Source: Paenibacillus albicereus (GTDB taxonomy: Bacteria > Bacillota > Bacilli > Paenibacillales > Paenibacillaceae). Taken from it: 64,000 bases of DNA. The notes beneath the pieces were generated by a model that was not told where the DNA came from, searched no databases, and saw nothing but the letters and a program-made list of their open reading frames with translations. Where the stretch lies: assembly GCF_012676905.1 (NCBI RefSeq), contig NZ_CP051428.1, positions 4,461,001-4,525,000 of the forward strand, in the 5' to 3' direction. The translations under genes and the position numbers were made by a program. Shown one piece after another: positions 1 through 7,762 of this stretch (position 1 is the stretch's first letter; the number at the start of each line of letters is the position of its first letter).

Positions 1-560
1 CTCGGAACGGCCTGCCACAGAAGGATGATGACGAAGTAGGCATAGCTGAAATAGTGGATCTGATGGATAATCATCACCCAGCTCAGAAACCGTACTTTCG
101 GCCGGATGAGCTTGGCCCGCTCGAACGTCCACGGCACGGCCGCCGCGATGACGGCCAGCAGCAGCGCGGCTCCGGCGCTGACCGCCGCTCCGGTGAACGG
201 AGCCGCCAGGAAGCCGAGGATGCGGAACGAGCGCTTGATCGTCGTCCCGACGTTCTCCTTTTGGATGGACCGCAGCGACTGGATCGCGACCGCCATCAGC
301 GCGTAGCCCGCGAACAGGTACGCATACGTGTCCGGCTGGTAATGCGCCAGCCCGAGCAGGACCGCCGCTCCCGCGGCGCTGAGCAGCGTCAGGGCGCGGT
401 TGATGCGGATCGGATTGGGCACGAGATTGCCCAGCTGGTAGGCCAGGCCGATGCCGATGATCGCGAACAGGCCGAGCCCGAGCTCGATCGCATACAGGAT
501 GCCGCCGAGCTCGACCGCTCCGGAGAGGAGGCTGAGGAACAGAAAGATCGCCCGATTCAC
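1..560 (-). CDS. Multi-spanning membrane protein (partial, cut by window edge)
   Basis: The reading frame starts at a GTG whose GTGA overlaps the stop codon of the upstream glycosyltransferase, so the two are translationally coupled. It runs off the left edge, leaving about 186 residues. The visible part has several hydrophobic stretches (for example AIFLFLSLLSG, LFAIIGIGLAYQLG, LLSAAGAAVLLGLA) and a late segment with His and aromatic residues (MIIHQIHYFSYAYFVI). I do not recognise the family. As the last visible gene of the radical-SAM/glycosyltransferase operon it could be an exporter, flippase or resistance/tailoring membrane protein; that is inference from position only. Confidence 0.55.
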   Translation of the reverse strand, partial: MNRAIFLFLSLLSGAVELGGILYAIELGLGLFAIIGIGLAYQLGNLVPNPIRINRALTLLSAAGAAVLLGLAHYQPDTYAYLFAGYALMAVAIQSLRSIQKENVGTTIKRSFRILGFLAAPFTGAAVSAGAALLLAVIAAAVPWTFERAKLIRPKVRFLSWVMIIHQIHYFSYAYFVIILLWQAVP

Positions 561-1468
561 CGCGCTCCTCCGCCTTCCTGGCCGACGAGGCGCTGCCCGC
601 GCCGCTCCAGCAGCTTCTGGTTCAGCTCCGTATAGTAGCAGGTATGCCACAGCGCCGTCGCTTCCGTGTCGTACTTGGCATGCATGTAATCGCGCTTGCG
701 TTCGAAATCGCGCTCCCGCTCCTCCGGATCGGCCTGGCGGCTCTCGTCTTCCTTATGCGGATAATGGAGGCTCTCCGCCTCCCGGCTCAGCGCGAAGTCG
801 ACGCCGTCCCGCTCCAGCGCCAGCCCCAGATCCGTATCCTCGCCGCCCCAGGTCCGGTAGAACTCGTCGAACAGCCCGACTCGGAAGAGCGTCTGCGTGC
901 GGACGGAGACGTTGCCGCTCCAGAAGATCACCCAGGCGGCCGGCCAGGCGGACAGGTCGTCTCCCAGCTCCCGGTAGAGCGGCTCGCGGACGTCCGTGAA
1001 GCCTCCGCTGCGGATGCGCGCCAGCGCCTCGTCGACGCCGCTGGCCGCCAGGTCCTGCAGGACGGACTCCTCGAAGCTCTCGTCCTCGAAGCCGTAGATG
1101 TAGCCGATGACCGCGACTTCCTTGCCCGCCGCCTCATGCGCGTCCAGATGCGCCTGCACGGCGCGGCTGCCGAGCAGGATGCCGCAGTCCACGAACAGGC
1201 AGAGCGGCGCTTCGGCCGCGCGGATGCCCAGATTGCGGGCCTGTCCGGCGCGGAAGCCTTCGTCTTCTTGCCGGACATAGCGGAGATGCAGCCGCTGCGC
1301 CCAGCCTTCGAGCAGCTGCTCCGTACCGTCGCTGGAGCCGTCGTCCGCGACGATGACTTGAATCTCGTCCCGTTCGAGCGACTGCGCCTCGATCGACTCC
1401 AGCGTGCGGTGCAGCGCTTCTTTCCGGTTGTAGGTCGGTATGATGATGCTCACTTTGTATCCGCTCAT
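557..1468 (-). CDS. GT2-family glycosyltransferase (GT-A fold)
   Basis: 303 residues starting MSGYKVSIIIPTYNRKEAL, the classic N-terminus of family 2 glycosyltransferases, followed by VIVADDGSSDGT (nucleotide-sugar binding) and, near residue 205, WGGEDTDLGLAL, the GT-A/GT7-type acid motif. The usual DxD position reads VDCGI, which is atypical. No membrane segment or signal is apparent, so it should act at the cytoplasmic side. The start lies 3 bp after the stop of the preceding glycosyltransferase and its stop overlaps the next gene. Acceptor unknown; in this operon a peptide or a lipid carrier are both possible. Confidence 0.85.
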   Translation of the reverse strand: MSGYKVSIIIPTYNRKEALHRTLESIEAQSLERDEIQVIVADDGSSDGTEQLLEGWAQRLHLRYVRQEDEGFRAGQARNLGIRAAEAPLCLFVDCGILLGSRAVQAHLDAHEAAGKEVAVIGYIYGFEDESFEESVLQDLAASGVDEALARIRSGGFTDVREPLYRELGDDLSAWPAAWVIFWSGNVSVRTQTLFRVGLFDEFYRTWGGEDTDLGLALERDGVDFALSREAESLHYPHKEDESRQADPEERERDFERKRDYMHAKYDTEATALWHTCYYTELNQKLLERRGQRLVGQEGGGAR

Positions 1469-1471
1469 GGC

Positions 1472-2554
1472 TTATCGTCCTCCCGCGTTCATGCTTGCTG
1501 CTTCCTGCGCCTGCCCGCCCGGCCGCCTCCCGGCCGCAGGCGGCTTGCTCGACCCGGCCGGGGCCCACGCCGGCACGCCGCGCGCGTCGATCCAGCGCAT
1601 CGACCGTGCCCATACCCGGCGCTGCAGCAGCCGGAGCGCGCCCCTGCGCAGCGCTTCCCGCAGGCCAGGCCGGCGGGCGGGCGGGCGCCGGAAGTCCTTG
1701 CCGATGGAATATTCCCAGGCGAACCGCTTCCGGAAATACGGCAGCTCCTCCTCGTGCAGCAGATACGAATAGTACACGCCGACGAATATCCGCACCTGCT
1801 GCTTGATCCATTCGCGGTACCCGGTCGCGACATGGAAGCGGAACACCGAGCCGGCCGGCTTGACGATCGAGCTCGTCCCGTCCGCCTCATAGCGCTCTTT
1901 GCCGAGCAGCGCGTAATGGTTGCCGATGAAGCCGTCGTCGGCGATGCCCGTCGCATCGTCGGGATAGCGGGGAAACGTCCGCAGGAACGCGCCCAAGCTG
2001 CCCCCGAGGCAAAATTCCGGCTTGTCCGTATGCGGCAGGAACGGCAGCAGGAACAGCTGCTGCAGGCAGCCGCTCCACAGCGCCTTCGGCCAGCTCCCCC
2101 GCTCTTCCCTCAGCTGGCGGAGCGGCTTCGCCTCGGCGACGAAGTTCGAGCCGACCAGCACCGGGATGCCGAGCCGCCGCTCCTCCCGGACCAGCGCGTC
2201 CAGGTTCAGCTCCAGGGACCCTTTGTCCAGCCGGATGTCGTCGTCCAGAAAATGAAGGATCGCGCAGCCGAGGCTGCGCGCGCGATCGGCGATCGCGTTC
2301 AGCGCGGCGTTCTTGCCGGCCTCGGGCAGCTCCAGCCACTCCCCGTCCACCTCGTCATGACGGGCGTAGAACTCCCGGATGGCCTGGCGGGAGGCTCCGC
2401 CGTCGTCCGTGCCGTTCAAGCCGACGATCAGCACCGGGCGGTAGCGGGGCGACAGCGCCGCCAGCTCCTGCGCGATCCGCTCCAGCGAATCGGCGATGTA
2501 GGCGGAGCTGTCCATCGTCGGGATGCCGACGGCGACTTTCCAGCTCTCACTCAG
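1472..2554 (-). CDS. GT2-family glycosyltransferase with probable CTG start
   Basis: About 360 residues. The first ATG (2515) would remove the conserved beta-strand VAVGIPT, so the real start must be upstream. The only plausible initiator I see is a CTG at 2554 preceded by AAGGAGG at about 8 nt; it overlaps the last 8 bases of the small gene before it, giving translational coupling. Visible motifs are the early LIVGLNGTDDGG, then HFLDDDI, a GT-A metal-binding DxD. The C-terminus is Arg/Ala/Pro-rich. It is co-transcribed with two radical-SAM enzymes and a second GT2. Donor and acceptor unknown. Confidence 0.8.
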   Translation of the reverse strand: MSESWKVAVGIPTMDSSAYIADSLERIAQELAALSPRYRPVLIVGLNGTDDGGASRQAIREFYARHDEVDGEWLELPEAGKNAALNAIADRARSLGCAILHFLDDDIRLDKGSLELNLDALVREERRLGIPVLVGSNFVAEAKPLRQLREERGSWPKALWSGCLQQLFLLPFLPHTDKPEFCLGGSLGAFLRTFPRYPDDATGIADDGFIGNHYALLGKERYEADGTSSIVKPAGSVFRFHVATGYREWIKQQVRIFVGVYYSYLLHEEELPYFRKRFAWEYSIGKDFRRPPARRPGLREALRRGALRLLQRRVWARSMRWIDARGVPAWAPAGSSKPPAAGRRPGGQAQEAASMNAGGR

Positions 2555-2732
2555 CCTTCTCTCCTCCTTCCGGGGGATGCTCCGCCGGTTCCGCCGGCGG
2601 CTCGGCCGGACGGCCGTAGATCAAGCCCAGCATTTCGTTCAACCACACTCCGGCATCCTTGTTCGAACGGTGAATGTTCTCGTTGATGAGCCTGATCTGT
2701 TCGTCGGACAAAAGAGAACGTGGCTTTTTCAT
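2547..2732 (-). CDS. Small 61-residue protein, candidate peptide substrate of the operon
   Basis: The ATG at 2732 follows AGGCAGGGG by about 6 nt; an in-frame TTG at 2738 sits too close to that site. The product begins MKKPRSLLSDEQIRLINE, has a charged amphipathic N-terminal half, the segment WLNEMLGLIYGRP in the middle, and a Pro/Glu/Ala tail (PAEPPAEPAEHPPEGG). It contains no cysteine and no transmembrane segment. It lies between two radical-SAM genes and two glycosyltransferases and its end overlaps the next gene. It could be a modified-peptide precursor or a small accessory protein. I do not recognise the family, so function is inference. Confidence 0.55.
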   Translation of the reverse strand: MKKPRSLLSDEQIRLINENIHRSNKDAGVWLNEMLGLIYGRPAEPPAEPAEHPPEGGEKAE

Positions 2733-2774
2733 CCGCAACCCCTGCCTTTTCGAACGGAATCGGTTCCGGCGCGG

Positions 2775-3977
2775 CTATGCGCCCAGCCAGCGATAGCGGT
2801 TCTCCCCGTCCACGACGAGCTTGTCGACGTCGTGGAGCTCGGTGAACAGCAGATCCTGGTCCCAGAACCCGGCCAGCGCATCCAGGTAATCCGCCCGGAC
2901 GACCGGGAACTGCCTCCGCAGCCGGTCCGCCAGTTGGCTGAACCGGAGCGGCTTGCCTCCCGCCTGCTGGACCGCTTGCCAAAAATGATAGCCGGTCGGA
3001 TAGTTGTAGCCGCGCTCGCAGTCCGACCAGTCGTTCAGCCATAGATGGTACAGGCCGCCTTCGCAGGAGAAGCCGACGCCCGTCTCGGCCGCGATGTCGC
3101 GGGCCATGCGGTAGAGCCCCTCCCGGTACGCATAGCTCGGCACCGCCGCGCGCAGCAGCTCTTTAGTCCCTTCCTTGAAATACAGCCGCTGGAACGCCTC
3201 GACCATGTCGGGCCGGAACGCTTCCAGCCGCGACCGGAACAGCGACCAGGTGAGCGGGTTGAGCTTCATCACCCCGAAGAAGATGTTCGTCGTGCCGGCT
3301 GCGGCGATCTGCTGGAACAGGGGGCGAATGCTGGCCTCGGTCGCGGAGAAGAAGGGCACGACCGGATTGACGAACACATAGGTGGGGATGCCGGCCGCGT
3401 TCAGCGTCCGGAGCGCCTCCAGCCGCTTGGCGGTCGACGGGGACTTCGGCTCCAGGAACGCCTTGTACTCCGCCTCCGTCCCGGTCGCCATCGTGATGCT
3501 CATGCCGACGGCGGCCTTTCCCTCCGCCGCGAGCCGCGACAGCAGGTCGCGGTCGCGCACGACGAGGTCGGACTTGGTCAGGATCGTCGCCGGGATGCCC
3601 TCCCGGACGAACGTTTCCAGCGTCGCGCGGGTCAGCTTGTACTTGCTCTCGATCGGCTGGTAGCAGTCGGTGATCGTGCCCAGGTCGACGAATTCCGGCC
3701 GGTAGTCCTTCTTGCGCTTCATCGCGGCGATCTGCTTGTCGAGCGCCTGGACCGCGTTTTCCTTGACGAAGATTTTCGTGCCGAACTCCTGCGGCGTCGC
3801 GCCTTCGTTGAACTTGTGGATATAGGGGGCGTAGCAGTACGGACAATCGAACACGCAGCCGCTGTACAGGTTGGCCGTCAGGCGGATCGAATACGTCCTC
3901 ATCGTGAACAGCGTCTCCTTCATGCGGTTGAGGAGCGTCTTGCACTCTTTTTCGATGTACGTTACGGGTGTCGTCAC
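2775..3977 (-). CDS. Radical SAM protein, spore-photoproduct-lyase-like
   Basis: 400 residues from a GTG at 3977 with AAAGGAGAGG at a normal distance; longer frames upstream would overlap the preceding gene heavily. The [4Fe-4S] motif is GCVFDCPYCYAP with Cys 41, 45 and 48 (CX3CX2C), embedded in a sequence typical of the SplB/Rv2578c-like radical-SAM branch (RTYSIRLTANLYSG before the cluster, DLGTITDCYQPIE and ATILTKSDLVVRD after it). No auxiliary-cluster Cys array is apparent at the C-terminus. It begins 35 bp after the other radical-SAM gene, so both are in one transcript. Substrate unknown. Confidence 0.85.
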   Translation of the reverse strand: MTTPVTYIEKECKTLLNRMKETLFTMRTYSIRLTANLYSGCVFDCPYCYAPYIHKFNEGATPQEFGTKIFVKENAVQALDKQIAAMKRKKDYRPEFVDLGTITDCYQPIESKYKLTRATLETFVREGIPATILTKSDLVVRDRDLLSRLAAEGKAAVGMSITMATGTEAEYKAFLEPKSPSTAKRLEALRTLNAAGIPTYVFVNPVVPFFSATEASIRPLFQQIAAAGTTNIFFGVMKLNPLTWSLFRSRLEAFRPDMVEAFQRLYFKEGTKELLRAAVPSYAYREGLYRMARDIAAETGVGFSCEGGLYHLWLNDWSDCERGYNYPTGYHFWQAVQQAGGKPLRFSQLADRLRRQFPVVRADYLDALAGFWDQDLLFTELHDVDKLVVDGENRYRWLGA

Positions 3978-4012
3978 GCGCGTTCCTCTCCTTTGCGGAC
4001 TGGAGTTGGAGC

Positions 4013-5332
4013 CTATTGCGCCGCGCCTGCCGGCACGGCCGGAGAAGACCATTGCTCGCGCGCCGTGCGGAGCGCTTCCATATCCGGGGATGCGAACGTC
4101 TCGCTGTCGATATAGAGCGGGCAAGCCGGATCGACGCTGTCCATGGCCGCCAGCAGCTGCTCCTTCGTGACCTCTTTTCCCTTGAGCTGATAGACCGAGC
4201 GGATGTGGTTGGCCGCGGCCGCGATGCGGTTGCCTCCGGAGCAGCCGACGGAGCAGCCCTTGCAGCGGATCTCCTTGCGGCAGTAACCGTCGACCAGGTC
4301 CTGGATGCCGCCATGCTCCCGCAGGATCGACTCGAACGTCATGTTCTCGTCGAGCAGCGACGACTTGGCGAGCTTGTCCCATGGCTCCACCGTGCACCAA
4401 GGGTCGAAGAAGATGCGCCCGATCGGATCGATGCCGAGCGAGGCTTTGCGGTCCGGATTGCCGAGATTGCCTTCGTAGTATGTATTGCGCTCCAGCAGCA
4501 GCGCCGTATAGATCGATTCGATGGAGTGATGGAGATGCACGTTCATGCCCAGCTCCTCGTTCGTCTCTACGATGCGGGTGAGCAGCCGGAAATAATCCTC
4601 CTTGGAGGGGAGCAGGTCGTCCTTGCTCCAGAACCGGCCCACCTGCATCGCGCGGTGCACGCTGTAGTTCTGGATGCCTTGCTCATGGAGATAGCGCATC
4701 AGAGCGGGGATTTCGTCGAGGTTGTTTTTGGTCGGCACCGTGGTGATGTCGAGCTTGCGCTCCAGCTCCTCGTCCTGGAGCATGTCCCGGATGAGGGCCA
4801 TCGACTTCTCGAACGAGTTGCCGCCCTCGACGGTGCGGCGCCATTTGTTGTGGTACTGCTCCATCCCGTCGATGGAGATTCCGATGTAGGACACATAAGG
4901 CGAAATCTCCTTCATGTCCTCCACCCGCACCCTCGTGCCGTTGGTGTTCATGCCGACGGAGTCCGGGCCGAACATCTCGGACGCCGCGCGCAGGATCTGC
5001 TTCCAGTCCGGCCGCAGCGTCAGCTCGCCGCCGCCGAAGTCGATGAAGAAGTCCATGCCCGGCCGCGTGTCGACATATTCCTTGATCTTGCCCAGGATCT
5101 GCATGACGCCCTCATGGCTCGATCCGTGCTGCTCCATCGTGATGTCCTTGCCTTTCTTGTAGGCGATCGCGCTGACGCAGCAGCCCGGGCAGGCCTGATT
5201 GCACATATACGTCAGGTCGTACACGATCGACAGGCCTGTCTTGGCCTCTCTCGCCTCGAAGCGCTTCAATAAATGGTTCCTCAGCAATTCCCCTTGCCGC
5301 TTGGAGATGGAATGCAGATAGCTCAAGTCCAT
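4013..5332 (-). CDS. Radical SAM protein with SPASM/twitch-like C-terminal cysteines
   Basis: 439 residues from an ATG preceded by AAAAGGAGC. The radical-SAM cluster motif is MCNQACPGCC (Cys 44, 48, 51; CX3CX2C) in the context SIVYDLTYMCNQACPGCC. Then come FFIDFGGGELTLRPDW (GGE SAM-binding motif) and GMNTNGTRV. The C-terminal third has more cysteines: DPWCTVEPW, then CRKEIRCKGCSVGC and DPACPLY, an arrangement like the auxiliary Fe-S clusters of SPASM enzymes such as PqqE and anSMEs. SPASM enzymes usually modify peptides or proteins, which fits the small gene downstream. First gene of the operon. Confidence 0.85.
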   Translation of the reverse strand: MDLSYLHSISKRQGELLRNHLLKRFEAREAKTGLSIVYDLTYMCNQACPGCCVSAIAYKKGKDITMEQHGSSHEGVMQILGKIKEYVDTRPGMDFFIDFGGGELTLRPDWKQILRAASEMFGPDSVGMNTNGTRVRVEDMKEISPYVSYIGISIDGMEQYHNKWRRTVEGGNSFEKSMALIRDMLQDEELERKLDITTVPTKNNLDEIPALMRYLHEQGIQNYSVHRAMQVGRFWSKDDLLPSKEDYFRLLTRIVETNEELGMNVHLHHSIESIYTALLLERNTYYEGNLGNPDRKASLGIDPIGRIFFDPWCTVEPWDKLAKSSLLDENMTFESILREHGGIQDLVDGYCRKEIRCKGCSVGCSGGNRIAAAANHIRSVYQLKGKEVTKEQLLAAMDSVDPACPLYIDSETFASPDMEALRTAREQWSSPAVPAGAAQ

Positions 5333-5588
5333 GACGTCCGCTCCTTTTGTTCAAATTCGTGCCTGACGTGATGGGGTACGAATTCGGCCGACCGCCCTCC
5401 TTTCTTAAACTCCATTAATGGTATCAATATCGTCGGGTTTTCTTGAAGGGGAACTATCTTTCTCCGTAGGATAAAATCATCCTAATTTTGTCATTGAATG
5501 GAGGAAATCCTAGAAATGAGCCCCGGCACCAAATCATTTTCCCCCTTCCCTCCGCTTCCTGAAAAGGAAGGTTTTGCAACTTTCGACA
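5333..5588. promoter_or_regulatory. Upstream region of the radical-SAM operon
   Basis: AT-richer intergenic sequence carrying a perfect 10-bp palindrome CCATTAATGG (5412-5421) and an imperfect one, AGGAT-N6-ATCCT (5468-5483). These could be operators for the minus-strand radical-SAM operon. I see no convincing -35/-10 pair, so the promoter itself is not placed. Confidence 0.35.
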
Positions 5589-5621
5589 TAAAAAAAGCCC
5601 CGAATCGAATTCGGGGCTTTT
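5589..5621 (-). terminator. Intrinsic terminator after bcp
   Basis: Inverted repeat AGCCCCGAAT / ATTCGGGGCT flanked by an A-run on one side and TTTT on the other, 26 bp past the bcp stop codon. The T-run on the minus strand is the better one. Confidence 0.85.
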
Positions 5622-5646
5622 GCAGCCTTTTGGATCGCTCGGCGCC

Positions 5647-6120
5647 TCAGGGGCGGGCGAGGCTTAGAAGCACGTCGGCGGCATGGCCGGCGACCTTGAC
5701 GCCGCGCCATTCCCGGACGAGGCGTCCTTCCTCGTCGATCAGGAACGTCGAGCGCACGACGCCCATGTACTCGCGGCCGTACAGCTTCTTGAGCTGCCAG
5801 ACGCCGTACGCCTCGGCCGCCGCATGGTCCGGATCGGACAGCAGCGGGAAGCTCAGGCCGTGCTTGGCGCGGAAGTTGCCGTGCGACTTGACGCTGTCCG
5901 GGCTGATGCCGAGGACGGCCGCGCCCGCGCCTTCGAACGCCGGCATACCGTCGCGGAAGTCGCACGATTCCTGCGTGCACGCCGGCGTGTTGTTTTTCGG
6001 ATAGAAGTACAGGATGACCTTGCGGCCCCGGTAGTCGGACAGCGATACGTCCGGCTTGTCCGCTCCGGAGGCGGCCAGGGTGAAGTCCGGCGCAAGCTCG
6101 CCGAGCGTGAGATCAGGCAT
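5647..6120 (-). CDS. bcp: Thiol peroxidase of the BCP/PrxQ type
   Basis: 157 residues from the ATG at 6120 (AAAGGAAG upstream); an earlier in-frame ATG at 6141 lacks a good ribosome site. It reduces hydroperoxides at the expense of thioredoxin in the cytoplasm. The peroxidatic Cys48 and resolving Cys53 are in PKNNTPACTQESCDF, the alpha2 arrangement of PrxQ/BCP enzymes; LYFYPK and the later LLSDPDH and FLIDEEG are family motifs. It lies 36 bp downstream of the ABC exporter genes on the same strand and has its own terminator. Confidence 0.92.
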   Translation of the reverse strand: MPDLTLGELAPDFTLAASGADKPDVSLSDYRGRKVILYFYPKNNTPACTQESCDFRDGMPAFEGAGAAVLGISPDSVKSHGNFRAKHGLSFPLLSDPDHAAAEAYGVWQLKKLYGREYMGVVRSTFLIDEEGRLVREWRGVKVAGHAADVLLSLARP

Positions 6121-6156
6121 GGGTTCAGCTTCCTTTCGCATCGATCCGGCTACGGC

Positions 6157-6960
6157 TCAGGAGCCGGCTCCCCGATAGCGCTTGACGCCGTGGTTCCACA
6201 CGAGCATGCCGAGCGTCATGAACACGATGCCCATGACGGGCGTCAGCAACGCCAGCTGCGCCAGGCCGTCGCCATGGTCTCCGAGGAAGTAGGAGGCCGG
6301 GATGACGCCGACGAAGGCGAACGGGATGAGCCAGGTGAGCATGAAGCGGATGATCTTGTTGTAGATGTTGATCGGGTAGCGTCCGTAGTTCTGGATGTTG
6401 TACATGAGCGGCAGGATGCCGGTCGGCGCGTCCGAGTAGAAGGAGATCGCCGTCAGCGCCGTATACAGGCCGCCGTAGACGAGCACCGCGCCAGCGACGA
6501 GCAGCAGCATGACCGGGATGTCCCAGAATTCCAGCGGCAGGCCGAGCTCGACCCAGCAGCTCGCCATGATGACGATGCCCGCCAGGGAGCCGATGAGCGA
6601 CGGCGGGTCCATGTTCTCGAGCGTCACCTGGAACCAGTTGTGCGCCGGGCGCGTCAGGACGCGGTCCATCTCGCCCTTGGTGATGTAGCGGTCGCTGAAG
6701 TTCCACAGGTTGAAGAACGTGCCGAAGATGCCGTACGGCACCATGAAGAAGCCGTAGACGAACACGACCTCCGCCTCGCTCCAGCCGCCGAGCGTCGGCG
6801 TGTGCTGGAAGACGATCAGGATGAACACCAGGTTGACCGCCTGGAAGCTCAGGTCCGCCAGCACCTCGATCCAGAAGTCGGCGCGGTACGTCAGCTTCGT
6901 CTTGGCGTAGTTCTTGAAATAATCCCAGAACAGCGACAGGTAGAACAGCGCTTTTTTCAT
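6157..6960 (-). CDS. ABC-2 type permease, second subunit
   Basis: 267 residues with about six hydrophobic spans. It belongs to the ABC-2 permease family exemplified by COG3694, recognised from the N-terminal YLSLFWDYFKNYAKTKL, the amphipathic YGFFMVPYGIFGTFF and a C-terminal motif PASYFLGD typical of this family. Together with the permease just upstream (7 bp away) and the ATPase it should form a heteromeric exporter. Substrate unknown; the related Bacillales cassettes are annotated as multidrug or uncharacterised exporters. Confidence 0.85.
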   Translation of the reverse strand: MKKALFYLSLFWDYFKNYAKTKLTYRADFWIEVLADLSFQAVNLVFILIVFQHTPTLGGWSEAEVVFVYGFFMVPYGIFGTFFNLWNFSDRYITKGEMDRVLTRPAHNWFQVTLENMDPPSLIGSLAGIVIMASCWVELGLPLEFWDIPVMLLLVAGAVLVYGGLYTALTAISFYSDAPTGILPLMYNIQNYGRYPINIYNKIIRFMLTWLIPFAFVGVIPASYFLGDHGDGLAQLALLTPVMGIVFMTLGMLVWNHGVKRYRGAGS

Positions 6961-6967
6961 GATGTGA

Positions 6968-7762
6968 TTACCCTCCCTGCACGAACAGGCGGCGCCGCGC
7001 CGCCCGCCAGACGAGCGCGATCGGAATGAGCAGCAGCGCGAACCAGAGCAATTGAATTCCCAGGACGCCCGGGATCTCGCCGGCCGGCGTGCGTCCGGTG
7101 AACACCGAGCTCGGCAGGTAGGTGATCGCCTGGAACGGCAGCCACTTCATCGCCTCGCCGAGCCAGCCCGGAAAGAAGCTGATCGGCACGATGACGCCGG
7201 AGAACAGGTCGACGGCGACGCGCTTGAGGCGCATCATGCCCTCGCTGCTCTCCACGAAAAACGCCGCCAGCCCGGTCAGGATGTTGATCTGCGAGTTGAT
7301 GAGGAAGGCGAAGAACAGCATGACCAGATAGACCGCCCATGTCGCCGGGTCGGTCGGCAGGCGCACCGGGAACAGCAGGCAGGCGAGCGCCATGCCGGGA
7401 ATCATGAACAGCAGGAAGCGGAACAGCCCTTCCCCGAAGCCCTGCATCATCTTGACGACGAGATAATTGTACGGACGGATCATCTGAATCGCCACGCTGC
7501 CGTCGCGGATCTCGTTGCTGATCTCCCGGTCGAGGTTGTTGAAATAGAACGCGCGAGCCATCCACGACACCGCGACATACGTCGTCATCTGCCCGATCGT
7601 GAAGCCGGCGAGCGACGTCTGTCCTCCGTAGATGGCTCCCCACAGAAAGTAATAGGCTCCAATATTGATGGCATAAATAATGATCCCGCTGTAATAGTTG
7701 ACGCGGTAAGCGAGCATCATCAGGAACCGGATGCGGATCAGATCCGCATAAGCGCTACCCAC
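6968..7762 (-). CDS. ABC-2 type permease, first subunit
   Basis: 264 residues, about six membrane spans, start ATG at 7762 inside the end of the ATPase gene (8-bp overlap, translationally coupled). The N-terminus (LIRIRFLMMLAYRVNYYSG) and the central segment RDGSVAIQMIRPYNYLVV are typical of the COG4587 permeases that pair with COG3694 partners. It forms the other half of the membrane channel of this exporter. Confidence 0.85.
   Translation of the reverse strand: MGSAYADLIRIRFLMMLAYRVNYYSGIIIYAINIGAYYFLWGAIYGGQTSLAGFTIGQMTTYVAVSWMARAFYFNNLDREISNEIRDGSVAIQMIRPYNYLVVKMMQGFGEGLFRFLLFMIPGMALACLLFPVRLPTDPATWAVYLVMLFFAFLINSQINILTGLAAFFVESSEGMMRLKRVAVDLFSGVIVPISFFPGWLGEAMKWLPFQAITYLPSSVFTGRTPAGEIPGVLGIQLLWFALLLIPIALVWRAARRRLFVQGG

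Noticed and set aside
644-2686. 680-codon plus-strand open frame
   Set aside because: It is antisense to two glycosyltransferase genes with clear motifs; its translation is low-complexity Arg/Ala/Leu/Gln sequence typical of high-GC shadow frames.
5516-5640. Short plus-strand frame MSPGTKSFSPF with GGAGG upstream
   Set aside because: It runs straight through the bcp terminator hairpin and overlaps the bcp end on the other strand; the ribosome-site match is probably chance.
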